In this document: positions 8,201 to 17,535 of the stretch, piece by piece
Position numbering within the stretch: the stretch's first letter is position 1
Layout: each line of letters opens with the position of its first letter
Assembly (NCBI GenBank): GCA_013178305.1
Contig: JABLXB010000007.1
Span: 219,562-283,561, forward strand
Direction: 5' to 3'
Length of the DNA stretch: 64,000 nucleotides
Origin: Bacillota bacterium
Lineage (GTDB): Bacteria > Bacillota > Sulfobacillia > JABLXB01
Position numbers and translations under genes: made by a program
Notes under the pieces: generated by a model
Databases searched by the model: none
Told to the model about the DNA's origin: nothing
Seen by the model: only the letters and a program-made list of their open reading frames with translations

Positions 8201-8881
8201 ATGTTCTTCGATAGTGCGTACATCATGCTGGTGCTCCCGGCTCTCTTGTTCGCGCTGTATGCGCAATCAAGGGTCAGGGGCGCGTTCGGACGCTACTCCA
8301 GGTATCGCGCTACCAGCGGCAAGACGGGCGGCGAGGTTGCCTCGGAGCTCCTCAGGTCGGCGAGGCTGGACGACGTTCGTGTGGAGAGGATTCAATCGTC
8401 CCTGGGCGACCACTACGACCCGCGCACGCGCGTGCTGAGGTTGTCACCGCAGGTGCACGACAGCCCGTCTGTCGCCGCGCTCGGGGTGGCCGCGCACGAG
8501 GTCGGTCACGCGCTACAGCACGACCTCGGCTACACTCCACTGGCGATAAGGAACACGGTGCTTCCCGTGGCCCAGCTCGGGTCGAACGCGGCGTGGCCAC
8601 TGTTCCTGCTGGGGTTCCTTTTCAGGATCCCCGCGCTGATGGACCTCGGGATACTGTTCTTCTTCGCCGCGGTGCTGTTCCAGGTAGTCACACTGCCGGT
8701 CGAGTACAACGCGTCCAGCAGGGCCATGGCGTTGCTGGCCGGCGGCGGCTACATCTCCACGGCGGATGCGAGGCCGGTGCGCGAGGTGCTCAACGCGGCG
8801 GCGCTGACCTACGTGGCTGCCACGGCGATGGCGGTGGCTCAGCTTGCGAGGCTGTTGATCCTCCGCAACCGTAGAGACTAG
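8201..8881 (+). CDS. Membrane zinc metallopeptidase (YugP / Zn_peptidase_2 family)
   Basis: 226 residues. N-terminal membrane helix, then a cytoplasmic or loop region with the zinc motif AAHEVGHALQH (HExxH at 99-103), then hydrophobic segments around 120-165 and near the C-terminus. This matches the small YugP-type neutral zinc metallopeptidases conserved in Bacillota. These have no firmly established substrate; membrane-protein quality control is a guess. Start ATG 8201 is chosen for the CACGGAGGG upstream. A longer frame from 8165 would overlap fmt and lacks a ribosome site. It sits between fmt and rsmB, a common position for this gene in clostridia. Confidence 0.88.
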   Translation: MFFDSAYIMLVLPALLFALYAQSRVRGAFGRYSRYRATSGKTGGEVASELLRSARLDDVRVERIQSSLGDHYDPRTRVLRLSPQVHDSPSVAALGVAAHEVGHALQHDLGYTPLAIRNTVLPVAQLGSNAAWPLFLLGFLFRIPALMDLGILFFFAAVLFQVVTLPVEYNASSRAMALLAGGGYISTADARPVREVLNAAALTYVAATAMAVAQLARLLILRNRRD

Positions 8882-8906
8882 GTTCAGACCTCGAGGATTG
8901 TAGGGA

Positions 8907-10334
8907 TTGGCTTTGGGCTTGTCTTCGGCGAGGGATGTGGCCCTGAACGTGCTCCAGAGGGTTGACGTGCACGGAGCGTACGCGGACATATCCCTCGATT
9001 CTTTTCTAACCAGGTTCTCCCCGAGCCCGCCCGACAGGGCGCTGGCGACGGAGCTGGTCTACGGCGTCTGCAGGCGGAGGAATAGCCTCGACTGGGCGGT
9101 CGAGTCGGTGAGTTCGAGGCCTGTTTCGAAGATGACGCCGTGGGTGAGGAACGCGCTGCGTATGGGGGCGTACCAGCTACTGTACCTCGACCGCATACCC
9201 GCCGCCGTGGCCACCAGCGAGACCGTCGATCTCGTGAAGAAATACGGACACGCGGGGACCGTGAAATTCGCCAACGCGGTCATGAGGGCCCTGGCATCGA
9301 GGGTCCGGCAGCTGAGGGCGGAGTTGACCCCGGCTACGGTCGCGGAAGACGCCACGGTCGCCACCGGCGTGGCCGGCGCGCCCATCACCCCGGACGTCAG
9401 GCGGCTTTCGCTCGTTTACTCTCACCCCGAGTGGCTGGTGCAGCACTTCATTGAGGAGCTCGGTATGGCCGGGGCGATGGCGTTCATGGAGTCCGACAAC
9501 TCGGTCCCTCCGCTTGCCGTGAGGGCGAACACGCTCAGGATTACGGTGGACGGGCTCAGGGCCAGGCTCGCGACCGAGGGAATCGATGCGGAGCCGTGCA
9601 GGTACGCGCCCGACGGGCTGGTGATAGCGCCCGGCGCGCCCTATGCGGTGCTTTCGGCGCACCGAGATGGCCTGATGCAGGCGCAGGACGAGGGGTCGAT
9701 GCTCGTCGCGTACGCACTGGAGCCGAGGCCCGGCGAGTTCGTGGTGGACGCGTGCGCGGCGCCCGGGGGCAAGACGACTCACGTTGCGCAGCTCATGCGG
9801 AACCGCGGGCGTATCGTCGCCTGTGACATACACCTGCAGCGCCTGGGACTCGTCCGGGAGCTCTGTGACAGGCTGGGGGTCACGATAGTCGAGGAACTCG
9901 CCTGCGACAGCCGCGACCTTGGATCGTGCCTGGGCGGGGGCACCGAGGTCGACAGGGTGCTGGTCGACGCGCCGTGCACGGGCCTCGGCACACTCAGACG
10001 CAGGCCGGACGCCAGGTGGAGGAAGGAAGCGCGGGACGCAACGCGTATGGCGGAACTGCAGCTCGGGATTCTACTGTCGGCCGCCAGATGTCTCCGGCGG
10101 AGTGGCGTCCTCGTATACAGTACGTGCACCATCGGGAGGACCGAGAACCAGGACGTGATCGAGGAGTTCCTGAAGCGGGAACCGCAATTTGTGGTTGACG
10201 ACGTGAGGCCTGCGTTGCCGGCTGCGCTGCGCGGCGACGTTTCGCCGCGGGGCTGGTTACAGCTACTGCCGCACAGGCACGGTACGGACGGGTTCTTCAT
10301 TTGCAGGCTGAGGAAGGTGTCGGCAGGTGGCTGA
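8907..10334 (+). CDS. rsmB: 16S rRNA (cytosine967-C5)-methyltransferase
   Basis: SAM-dependent enzyme making m5C967 in 16S rRNA. The N-terminal third is a NusB-like RNA-binding fold (DRALATELVYGVCRRR, NALRMGAYQLLYLDR). The C-terminal part is the methyltransferase with the SAM loop DACAAPGGKT, motif IV DAPCTGLGTLRRRPD (C357) and motif VI YSTCTIGRTENQD (C407, the nucleophile). An Ala/Thr/Val-rich insert lies near 145-162 between the domains. Start TTG 8907; TTGs at 8913 and 8919 are alternatives. The stop overlaps the start of rlmN, indicating translational coupling. Confidence 0.94.
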   Translation: MALGLSSARDVALNVLQRVDVHGAYADISLDSFLTRFSPSPPDRALATELVYGVCRRRNSLDWAVESVSSRPVSKMTPWVRNALRMGAYQLLYLDRIPAAVATSETVDLVKKYGHAGTVKFANAVMRALASRVRQLRAELTPATVAEDATVATGVAGAPITPDVRRLSLVYSHPEWLVQHFIEELGMAGAMAFMESDNSVPPLAVRANTLRITVDGLRARLATEGIDAEPCRYAPDGLVIAPGAPYAVLSAHRDGLMQAQDEGSMLVAYALEPRPGEFVVDACAAPGGKTTHVAQLMRNRGRIVACDIHLQRLGLVRELCDRLGVTIVEELACDSRDLGSCLGGGTEVDRVLVDAPCTGLGTLRRRPDARWRKEARDATRMAELQLGILLSAARCLRRSGVLVYSTCTIGRTENQDVIEEFLKREPQFVVDDVRPALPAALRGDVSPRGWLQLLPHRHGTDGFFICRLRKVSAGG

Positions 10335-11397
10335 GTCAGGCGGCAAAGAGCGACGAACGGAGTTGCTCGGCCTCACGCTGGCCGAAGCGCGGGAATTCTT
10401 CGAGCGGTCGGGCCATCCGCCGTACAGGGCCGATCAGGTGTTCGACTGGGTTTACTCCAAGCGGCGCGAGGACCCGCGTGAGATGACGAACCTGCCGCTG
10501 GCTCTGAGGGAATGGCTCGCCGGCGCGATCGTTATCGGCCTGCCCGGGGTCGTCACGTCAACCCGTTCCCGCGATGGAGGGGCCACGAAGTACCTGTTCG
10601 GGTTGGCCGACGGCAACGCGGTCGAGGGCGTGCTGATGCGGCACGACTACGGGCTGACCGCGTGTGTGTCGTCGCAGGTGGGGTGCAAGATGGCCTGCGG
10701 ATTCTGCGCGTCGGCCGCCGGCGGATTCGTGCGCAACCTTGGCGCGGCCGAGATGGTCGGGCAGGTTACGTCAATCAACCGCGCGCTCCCGCCCGATCGA
10801 AGGGTGGCGCGTGTCGCGCTTATGGGGTCGGGCGAGCCGCTCGACAACTATGCGAATTGCCTGAGGTTCATAAGGATCATCAACGAACCGGCCGGCTTGA
10901 ACATAGGCATGCGCCACATCACGCTGTCGACATGCGGGATCGTGCCCGGCATCAAACGCCTGCAAGGCGAGGGCCTGCCCATTACTCTTGGCGTGTCTCT
11001 GCATGCCCCCAACGACGAGCTCAGGTCGCGGCTCATGCCCGTGGCCGGGCAATACCCGCTCGGCGAGCTCGTGGCCACTTGCCGCGACTACGCCAATGCG
11101 ACGGGCCGCCGGGTGAGCTTCGAATACGCGCTCATTGACGGGGTCAACGATGGCCACGAGCACGTACGCGAACTCGCGCGGCTCCTCAAGGGCGGGTTGT
11201 TCCACGTTAACCTGATCCCCTATAATCCGGTCGAGGGCAGGCCTTTCAGGACGAGCCCCCCTGCTAAAGTGAAGGAGTTCATTTCGCTGCTAGAGAATAT
11301 GGGGATCGCCGTAACGGTCCGCCGCGGCTTCGGCACTGATCTGGACGCCGCATGCGGGCAGCTCAGGCGGAGGAGGGGGAGCGCCGGTGGAGTATAG
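10327..11397 (+). CDS. rlmN: Dual-specificity 23S rRNA/tRNA adenine-C2 methyltransferase
   Basis: Radical-SAM methylsynthase forming m2A in 23S rRNA (A2503) and some tRNAs. The iron-sulfur cluster motif CKMACGFC (C120, C124, C127) is present, together with MGSGEPLDN, LGVSLHAPND and the C-terminal substrate-adduct cysteine in DAACGQL (C343). The protein is of normal length (356). GTG start at 10327 overlaps the rsmB stop by 8 bases, and its own stop overlaps stp. It belongs to the rsmB-rlmN-stp-prkC-rsgA-rpe block typical of Bacillota. Confidence 0.95.
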   Translation: MAESGGKERRTELLGLTLAEAREFFERSGHPPYRADQVFDWVYSKRREDPREMTNLPLALREWLAGAIVIGLPGVVTSTRSRDGGATKYLFGLADGNAVEGVLMRHDYGLTACVSSQVGCKMACGFCASAAGGFVRNLGAAEMVGQVTSINRALPPDRRVARVALMGSGEPLDNYANCLRFIRIINEPAGLNIGMRHITLSTCGIVPGIKRLQGEGLPITLGVSLHAPNDELRSRLMPVAGQYPLGELVATCRDYANATGRRVSFEYALIDGVNDGHEHVRELARLLKGGLFHVNLIPYNPVEGRPFRTSPPAKVKEFISLLENMGIAVTVRRGFGTDLDAACGQLRRRRGSAGGV

Positions 11398-12160
11398 CGC
11401 TTTCACTCACCAGGGTCTCGTCAGGCCCGGCAACGAGGATTCCTACTGTATGGCGCGGCTGGACGGGACGCCCGGGGCCGTACTGGCGGCGGTGGCCGAT
11501 GGTATGGGTGGCCACGAGGGCGGCGAGGTCGCGTCGAGCATTGCCGTCAGCGTCACCGAGTCAGTGGTCTCGTCATCCTGGAACTCCATAAACCCCCACC
11601 CATCAAAAGACGAATACTACCTTGCGCTCGTGTTCTCAGGCGCCGTGGCGGCGAACAGGCGTGTTCACGAGGAGTCCCTCAAGCGATTCGGCAGGGCCTG
11701 CATGGGGACAACCCTTACCGTCGCCATCGTCAAGGGAGACATGCTGTACGTCGCTCACGCGGGGGACAGCCGCGCCTACGTGGCCAACGGCACCGAGATC
11801 CGCCAGATCACGGACGATCACTCGCTAGTGGGCGAGATGGTCCGTGGCGGGGACCTGACCGAGCGTGAGGCAATGATACATCCGAGCAGGAACATACTCA
11901 CCAATGCCCTGGGCACCAGCGAAGAACCAAGGGTCGACCTGTACAAGGCGAAACTGTCCACCGGGGATACGGTAATCCTATGTACAGACGGGCTGACGAA
12001 TCTGGTCTCCAAAGAGGAAATCCAGCGCGCCGTCAACACGACCGCGTCGCTTGACGACCTGGTGAGGGCGCTAGTTGAGCTTGCGAACTCCCGCGGGGGA
12101 TACGATAATACGACCGTTGTGGCCATCCGGAGCACGCAAGGGGGTGAGCTCTCGGCGTGA
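11387..12160 (+). CDS. stp: PP2C-family Ser/Thr phosphatase (Stp/PrpC)
   Basis: Mg/Mn-dependent phosphatase that reverses phosphorylation by the adjacent PrkC kinase. Canonical metal-binding motifs in order: RPGNEDSY, VADGMGGHEGGE, GDSRAY, DDHSLV, CTDGLTN, DNTTVV. Soluble, 257 residues. GTG at 11387 overlaps rlmN by 11 bases, and its TGA overlaps the GTG of prkC (GTGA). Kinase and phosphatase are thus made from one coupled message, as in other Bacillota. Confidence 0.95.
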   Translation: MEYSAFTHQGLVRPGNEDSYCMARLDGTPGAVLAAVADGMGGHEGGEVASSIAVSVTESVVSSSWNSINPHPSKDEYYLALVFSGAVAANRRVHEESLKRFGRACMGTTLTVAIVKGDMLYVAHAGDSRAYVANGTEIRQITDDHSLVGEMVRGGDLTEREAMIHPSRNILTNALGTSEEPRVDLYKAKLSTGDTVILCTDGLTNLVSKEEIQRAVNTTASLDDLVRALVELANSRGGYDNTTVVAIRSTQGGELSA

Positions 12161-14025
12161 CGATGATAGGCAGGGTACTCGGGGGGCGGTACGAGATCCT
12201 CGAGAAGGTGGGCGGCGGCGGGATGGCCGTCGTGTACAAGGCCTACGACAAGTACCTGAACAGGAGCGTTGCGGTCAAGGTCCTGCGCTCGCAGTACGCG
12301 AGCGATGAGGACTTCGTAAGGCGCTTCAAGAGGGAAGCGCAGGCCGCGGCCAGCCTGTCACACCCCAACATCGTCAACATCTTCGACGTTGGGGAGATAG
12401 ACGACACCTACTACATCGTCATGGAGTACGTCGAGGGCAGCACCCTCAAGCAGGTGATCAACTCAAAGGGCCGGCTGGCCCCGGTGCAGGCGCTGAGGAT
12501 CGCCCACCAGATATGCGAGGGCCTGGAGCACGCGCACCGGCGGCACGTCATCCACCGCGACATCAAGCCGCAGAACATCCTGATTGCCCGGGACGGCCGG
12601 GCCAAAGTCACGGATTTCGGCATAGCGCGCGCAGCCACGGCCTCTACCGTAACTCACACGGGCACGGTCATCGGCTCGGTGCATTACTTCTCGCCCGAGC
12701 AGGCGAGGGGCGGGTTCACCGGCGAGCGCTCGGACGTCTACTCCCTCGGCGTCGTCATGTACGAGATGGTCACGGGCAAGGTCCCGTTCCAGGGGGACAG
12801 CCCGATCAGCATCGCCCTGAAGCACATGCACGAGGAAATCGAACCGGTGAAGAAGGTTACACCGGACGTGCCGGACAAGGTCGCGCTGATCATATCGAGG
12901 GCGCTGCGTAAGAGCCAGTCCGACAGGTACCAGACGGCCTCCGACATGCTCAGGGACATCCGGGAGGCGATGGCCTCGATGGGCGAGTCGGCCATCGCTG
13001 TCACGGCGGACACCGGACTGACGGATCCGGAAGAGCCGGAACCCGAGGAGGACCGCCAGGCCACGCGGGTCAAGATCAGGCGGAGGCGGAACTTCGGCTG
13101 GCTCAAGTGGCTCATCCCGCTCGTCATGCTCGCCGGCATTGGGGGATACGGCGCGTGGACGATCATGAACTGGATGAACGTCCCGCCGGTCGAGGTCCCG
13201 CCGGTCGTCGGTAAGACCCTGAGCGAGGCGGAAAGGATAATCCTCGACCGCGGGCTGGTTCCATCGGTGGTGGCGGAAAAATACGATGACAAGACGCCGG
13301 TCAGCCACATAATATCCCAGATGCCCGAGGCGGGGGAGAGCGTGAAGGCCGGGAGGACCATCAGCCTCGTGGTGTCCAAGGGTCAGGAGTTCACGCTGGT
13401 GCCCGATATAACAAACAAACCGCTACGCGACGCTGAAGTGCTGCTGGCGACGGCAGGTCTGGACGTCGGGGCGGTCAGAATGATCTACCACGCGACCCTT
13501 CCCGAGGACACGATAATCTCTCAGAATCCGCGGAAGGACACGCGAGTTACCAAAGGTACGCTGGTGGATGTCGATATCAGCAAGGGCCCCGAGCCCGCCG
13601 CGGTAGCGGTCCCGGATTTCGTGGGCGAGTCCGTGCAATCGGCCGTCCAGAGGATAGCCTCACTCAACCTGGCGCAAGGCACGATCACCGAGAAAGACTC
13701 GCCCGACCCCGCGGGCCTCGTCATCTCACAGGACCCGCCGAAGGGCTCCGAGGTAAGGCAGGGCACGGCGGTGAATCTGGTTGTGAGCCGGGGGCCGGGA
13801 TCGACCCAGGTGAGAAAGAACACCATCGAGATCGAGGTGCCGGACCGGCCGGTGCCTGTCGACGTGAAGGTCACCGTGGAGGACCAGTCCGGAGTAAGGC
13901 TTGTTTACAGGGCCAAACACGAACCGAAGTCCAAGGTGCAGGTCGAAGTCTATTGGCAGGGTCCCGAGGCGAAGGTCAGGATATTCTTCGACGATATCCT
14001 CTCGAGGGACCTGGTGCTCAAGTAG
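12157..14025 (+). CDS. prkC: Membrane Ser/Thr kinase with PASTA domains
   Basis: Hanks-type kinase sensing peptidoglycan fragments, involved in growth control and spore germination in Bacillota. Kinase domain about 10-270: glycine loop EKVGGGGMAVVY, lysine K41, HRDIKPQN (D135), DFGIARA, HYFSPEQARGG. A juxtamembrane stretch rich in acidic and then basic residues precedes one membrane helix (about 314-335). Outside are three PASTA repeats (about 345-410, 411-480, 481-550) and a non-PASTA beta-rich tail of about 70 residues. GTG 12157 overlaps stp; an ATG two codons later is equally possible. Confidence 0.95.
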   Translation: MTMIGRVLGGRYEILEKVGGGGMAVVYKAYDKYLNRSVAVKVLRSQYASDEDFVRRFKREAQAAASLSHPNIVNIFDVGEIDDTYYIVMEYVEGSTLKQVINSKGRLAPVQALRIAHQICEGLEHAHRRHVIHRDIKPQNILIARDGRAKVTDFGIARAATASTVTHTGTVIGSVHYFSPEQARGGFTGERSDVYSLGVVMYEMVTGKVPFQGDSPISIALKHMHEEIEPVKKVTPDVPDKVALIISRALRKSQSDRYQTASDMLRDIREAMASMGESAIAVTADTGLTDPEEPEPEEDRQATRVKIRRRRNFGWLKWLIPLVMLAGIGGYGAWTIMNWMNVPPVEVPPVVGKTLSEAERIILDRGLVPSVVAEKYDDKTPVSHIISQMPEAGESVKAGRTISLVVSKGQEFTLVPDITNKPLRDAEVLLATAGLDVGAVRMIYHATLPEDTIISQNPRKDTRVTKGTLVDVDISKGPEPAAVAVPDFVGESVQSAVQRIASLNLAQGTITEKDSPDPAGLVISQDPPKGSEVRQGTAVNLVVSRGPGSTQVRKNTIEIEVPDRPVPVDVKVTVEDQSGVRLVYRAKHEPKSKVQVEVYWQGPEAKVRIFFDDILSRDLVLK

Positions 14026-14029
14026 GAGG

Positions 14030-14920
14030 GTGGGGTCGGCGAACACCGGCAGGGTGATAAGGTGTCACTCCAACTTCTTCGACGTCCTGCTCGACGGAGA
14101 GGTAGTGCGCTGCGTACTCCGTGGGCGGCTCAGGCTGGAGCGCAGCGAGGTACTCGCCGGTGACTGGGTCGAGACCGTGGGGGCCCGGGACGGGTCCCAC
14201 GTAATCCAGCGAGTGCTGGAACGAAAGAACGAGCTCGCGCGCCCGCCCGTCGCGAACGTGGACATGCTCCTCGTGGTGTTTACCCTGAGACAACCCCCTT
14301 TGAACCTCGCCATCGTGGACAGGCTCCTCGTCCTCGCGGAGGAATGCGGGCTCGAGGCGGCGTTGTGCATGAACAAGGCCGACATATACAGCCCTGACGA
14401 GGTCAGTCCCGTGCTGAACTCTTACGCTGCGACACCGTACAGGCTGATCGTCGCCAGCGCGCGCACGGGGCAGGGTGTCGCCGAGGTGCGAGACGCTCTG
14501 AAGGACAAGGTCTCGGTGCTGGCGGGGCAATCCGGCGTGGGGAAATCGAGCATCCTGAACGCCCTGATACCGGGGATGGGGCGTGAGACCGGGGAGGTTA
14601 GCAGGAAAACCGGCCGGGGCCGCCATACCACAAAGGGAGTCGAGCTGCTGGTGCTTCCAGCCGGCGGGTTCGTGGCGGACACGCCGGGTTTCGCAAGACT
14701 CGAACTCGAGGCTGTGGACAAATCCGCCCTGGTGGGGAGGTTCCCGGAATTCGAGGCGTTCCAGGGCATGTGCAGGTTCTCCAACTGCGTGCACCGTCAG
14801 GAACCCGGGTGCGCCGTCAAGGAGGCCGTCGTGGCCGGCCGGATAAGTGCCTCGCGATACGGCAACTACGTACTCATGCTGGACGAGGCGGAGATGAAGG
14901 AAGACCGGAGGTATCGTTGA
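14030..14920 (+). CDS. rsgA: Ribosome small subunit-dependent GTPase A
   Basis: Circularly permuted GTPase that checks 30S subunit maturation. N-terminal OB domain (GRVIRCHSNFF), then G4 NKAD, G1 GQSGVGKSS, G3 DTPGF, and a C-terminal zinc knuckle CRFSNCVHRQEPGC. The GTG at 14030 gives an N-terminus of family-typical length (296 residues total). The AGGAGG there abuts the start with almost no spacing, so the GTG at 14054 is an alternative. The longer frame from 13901 lies in prkC and is not coding. The final TGA overlaps the rpe ATG (TGATG). Confidence 0.92.
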   Translation: MGSANTGRVIRCHSNFFDVLLDGEVVRCVLRGRLRLERSEVLAGDWVETVGARDGSHVIQRVLERKNELARPPVANVDMLLVVFTLRQPPLNLAIVDRLLVLAEECGLEAALCMNKADIYSPDEVSPVLNSYAATPYRLIVASARTGQGVAEVRDALKDKVSVLAGQSGVGKSSILNALIPGMGRETGEVSRKTGRGRHTTKGVELLVLPAGGFVADTPGFARLELEAVDKSALVGRFPEFEAFQGMCRFSNCVHRQEPGCAVKEAVVAGRISASRYGNYVLMLDEAEMKEDRRYR

Positions 14921-15597
14921 TGTCGGAAGCCAGTGCAAGGCCGGTTAAGGTGGCGCCGTCGGTGCTCCTCTGTGACTACGGGCGCCTCGCGGACGAGATA
15001 GCGAGCGTGGAGGCGGCCGGAGCGGACCTCCTGCACCTCGACGTGATGGATGGCAGGTTCGTCCCGAACATCACGTACGGCATGCCCATAGTCGAGGCGA
15101 TAAGGAAGTCCACGCGTTTGCCGCTCAACACACACCTCATGATAGTCGATCCCGGGCGGTTCGTAAGGGAATTCGCGGACCTGGGCTCCGACATAATCAC
15201 GGTACACGTGGAGGCCTGCCTCCACCTCGACAAAACTCTCAGGGACATCAGGGAGTGCGGGGCGAAGGCGGGCGTGGCGATAAGCCCCGCGACGCCGGTT
15301 TGCGCGATAGAGGAGGTCCTGCCGCTGATCGACGCTGTGGTAGTCATGAGCGTCAACCCCGGGTTCGGGGGGCAGAAATTCATCGAGGGCGCGGTCGACA
15401 AGACCAGGCGCGTGGCGAAGATGGTGGCGGGAATGCCCGTCGAGATCGAGGTGGACGGCGGCGTGAGCGTCGAGACGGCGAAGCGGGTGTGGGATGCGGG
15501 GGCAACGGTGCTGGTGGCGGGGTCTGCCGTTTTCCGCCGGCCCGACAGGAAGGCCGCCATCGAAGACTTGCGGCGCGCCGCGATCGCCGGCCTGTAG
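14920..15597 (+). CDS. rpe: Ribulose-phosphate 3-epimerase
   Basis: Interconverts ribulose-5-phosphate and xylulose-5-phosphate in the pentose phosphate pathway. TIM-barrel motifs: PSVLLCDY, HLDVMDGRFVPN, NTHLMI, VMSVNPGFGGQKF, EVDGGV. 225 residues, normal length. ATG 14920 overlaps the rsgA stop, with GGAGGT upstream. rpe next to rsgA is conserved in Bacillota. Confidence 0.95.
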   Translation: MSEASARPVKVAPSVLLCDYGRLADEIASVEAAGADLLHLDVMDGRFVPNITYGMPIVEAIRKSTRLPLNTHLMIVDPGRFVREFADLGSDIITVHVEACLHLDKTLRDIRECGAKAGVAISPATPVCAIEEVLPLIDAVVVMSVNPGFGGQKFIEGAVDKTRRVAKMVAGMPVEIEVDGGVSVETAKRVWDAGATVLVAGSAVFRRPDRKAAIEDLRRAAIAGL

Positions 15598-15612
15598 CAG
15601 GGGGTGCAGTGT

Positions 15613-16521
15613 ATGCCGGGGTCGAACAGGACGATGAGGTCCTTACTGCTCGTGGTCGTCGCCGTGATCATATTCGCGAACTTGTTGTTTCTGGAGGTGG
15701 CCCAGTGCGTGGAGGGGACCACCCTGAAGCCCGCCTTCATCCTCGGAGTGCTGGACCACCCCGCGTTCTACCAGAAGGCGCGCGACGTGGTTGTCACGGA
15801 ACTCCTGCAGTCGTTCGGCGCGATACCCGCTGAGGCTCGCCGCATACTTCAGTCCGCGATGTCCGAAGCGATCACACCGGAACTAGTCCGCGAGCAGGCC
15901 GCCGTGCTCGTGCCCGTGGCCCTGAAGCTGCTAAAGGACCCCGCGGCGAAACCTGAGCTCAACGTTGACGTGACTCCATTCAAGACTGCCATCACCCGGG
16001 TCGCCGCGAGACAGCCGGCGATCGTGGCTGCGCAGGTGTCCAGGGCGACCCAGGCCCTACCCGACGGGATCGACCTGGTCAAACAGCTCATGTTGAACCC
16101 GGCCGAGGTATCGGCAATACTAGGGCGGTATCAGGATTTCCGGCAGGACGTCTCAAGATCGATCATGTTCCTGGGACTGGCCGTCATCACTTGCGTGTTG
16201 TTGGCTGGCCGCCGCGGTTGGGGGCCGTGGCTGGGAGCGCCGGTGCTTCTGAGCGGCGTTTCGGTTGCGGGCATGGCCTCGCTCGGGCGCGCGCTGATCA
16301 GCGCGCAGGTGTCCGCGGTCGTGGCAACAGCCGTCAAGCGGGTCCCCACGATCGGCCCCAGCCTCGACCCCACGATCACGGGCGCCCTTGCTGAGAACGC
16401 CGTCGCCGGTTTCTCGAGGGCGCTGTTCCTGACGGGGACCGTGGCTGCGGTTGCGGGCCTTGCACTCGTCGCGGTCTGGGCCGCCGTGAGCAGGTCCGAG
16501 CGGCAGGCGGCCGCCCGTTAA
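15613..16521 (+). CDS. Hypothetical membrane protein
   Basis: About 302 residues, family not recognised. One N-terminal membrane helix (LLLVVVAVIIFANLLFL), an extracytoplasmic region of about 160 residues predicted largely helical, then two hydrophobic segments near 185-225 and one near 265-295. The topology suggests a membrane-anchored protein with a large external loop. Start ATG 15613 is preceded by a G-rich stretch; GTG 15604 and ATG 15631 are alternatives. It follows rpe by 15 bases and is probably the last gene of the rsmB-rpe operon, since a separate promoter starts right after it. Confidence 0.7.
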   Translation: MPGSNRTMRSLLLVVVAVIIFANLLFLEVAQCVEGTTLKPAFILGVLDHPAFYQKARDVVVTELLQSFGAIPAEARRILQSAMSEAITPELVREQAAVLVPVALKLLKDPAAKPELNVDVTPFKTAITRVAARQPAIVAAQVSRATQALPDGIDLVKQLMLNPAEVSAILGRYQDFRQDVSRSIMFLGLAVITCVLLAGRRGWGPWLGAPVLLSGVSVAGMASLGRALISAQVSAVVATAVKRVPTIGPSLDPTITGALAENAVAGFSRALFLTGTVAAVAGLALVAVWAAVSRSERQAAAR

Positions 16522-16528
16522 GTCATGG

Positions 16529-16557
16529 TTGACCTGCGTGGAACAGCGGTGTATACT
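16529..16557 (+). promoter_or_regulatory. SigA-type promoter of the riboswitch-ribU unit
   Basis: TTGACC (16529-16534) and TATACT (16552-16557) are separated by exactly 17 bases. They lie immediately upstream of the FMN riboswitch, placing transcription start near 16564. This is the clearest vegetative promoter in the window. Confidence 0.75.
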
Positions 16558-16575
16558 CTCGCTTGAAAAGTGAAT

Positions 16576-16720
16576 ACTCCTTCGGGGCCGGGTGAGAGGC
16601 GAGAGCCTTAATTCCCGACCGGCGGTGATGCCCCTGGTGGGACTAGCGCCGCGAGCCGTGTGTAGCGGCAGACAACGGTGAGAAGCCGTGGCCGACAGTA
16701 CAGTCTGGATGGAAGAAGGA
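16576..16720 (+). ncRNA. FMN riboswitch (RFN element)
   Basis: The conserved RFN core is readable: CTTCGGGGCCGGGTG at the 5' side, ATTCCCGACCGGCGGTGATG, and near the 3' side CCGACAGTACAGTCTGGATG followed by GAAGAAGG. The element folds into a multihelix junction that binds FMN and represses downstream riboflavin genes. Here it precedes a RibU-type transporter gene, so riboflavin uptake would be shut down when FMN is abundant. Confidence 0.93.
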
Positions 16721-16741
16721 TGGTATGGTGTTTGTCGTTTC

Positions 16742-16765
16742 GGCCCCGGAGACTATTCCGGGGCC
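16742..16765 (+). promoter_or_regulatory. Expression-platform hairpin downstream of the FMN riboswitch
   Basis: GGCCCCGGA (16742-16750) pairs with TCCGGGGCC (16757-16765) around a 6-base loop. It lies 22 bases after the aptamer and about 40 bases before the ribU start. No U-run follows. Premature termination or indirect control of ribosome access is inferred from position. Confidence 0.5.
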
Positions 16766-16803
16766 TTGCGCGTGCCCCGGGGATGAAGGGGAGGCGCGTG
16801 GAA

Positions 16804-17340
16804 ATGCGTGGAGACGTTACCGTCAAGAGGATCGTGCGAGTGGGATTCCTGGGCGCGGCGGGAGCGCTGCTCATGCTGGCCGAATTCCCGATCCTGCCCT
16901 CGGCGCCCTATCTGAAGTGGGATGCGGGCGATGTGCCGGCATTGCTCGGCGCGTTCGCGATGGGACCGGTCGTGGGGGTGGTCATCGAGCTGGTGAAGAA
17001 CACGGTGTGGCAGCTGACCGGCAAGAACGCCACCGGCATCGTCGGGTGGACGGCCAACTTCCTTGCCGGAGCGTCGCTCTGCCTCTCGGCGGGCATCGTG
17101 TACCGCTCCTGGCGAACGAAGGCGGGGGCACTCGCGGCTATGGTGGTGGGGGCGCTGGTGATGACCGCGGTGATGACGGCGGCGAATGCGCTCGTGTTCT
17201 TCCCGCTATGGGGGATCAAGGGCGACGCGGTCGGCAAGATGCTGGTCACGGCCTCGATCCCGTTCAACCTGTTAAAAGGACTGCTTACGTCGGTGATAAC
17301 GTTCGTCATGTACAAGAAGGTCAGATCGTATCTCGTGTGA
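16804..17340 (+). CDS. ribU: Riboflavin ECF transporter S component (RibU-like)
   Basis: 178-residue integral membrane protein with about six hydrophobic segments. It resembles the substrate-binding S subunit of energy-coupling-factor riboflavin importers (features LKWDAGDVPALLGAFAMGP, ELVKN, PFNLLKG). The FMN riboswitch upstream supports riboflavin or FMN as the substrate. The energising module (EcfA/A'/T) is not in this window and is presumably shared. Start ATG 16804 is chosen for GAAGGGGAGG 9 bases upstream; a frame extension back to 16678 runs into the riboswitch. Confidence 0.88.
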   Translation: MRGDVTVKRIVRVGFLGAAGALLMLAEFPILPSAPYLKWDAGDVPALLGAFAMGPVVGVVIELVKNTVWQLTGKNATGIVGWTANFLAGASLCLSAGIVYRSWRTKAGALAAMVVGALVMTAVMTAANALVFFPLWGIKGDAVGKMLVTASIPFNLLKGLLTSVITFVMYKKVRSYLV

Positions 17341-17535
17341 GGTTGTGTCAGGTCGCGTGATCTCGCGTGCCTTGCCCCGCGCGGACGGCGGTGCGGGCGC
17401 GGCATCGCCGCGGCTACGGGGCTTGTGCAGGCTTGTGCAGCTTGCGCTTGAAGGCCGGCGCCGGACGTGATAATATCATCCTGTTGACCTTGAGGGGCCG
17501 GTTTAGACGGCCGCGATCTAGTGGAGGTGCCTCTG

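Noticed and set aside
17420..17450. Tandem GCTTGTGCAG before rpmB as a regulatory repeat
   Set aside because: Only two 10-base copies in a low-complexity stretch; too little to support a function.
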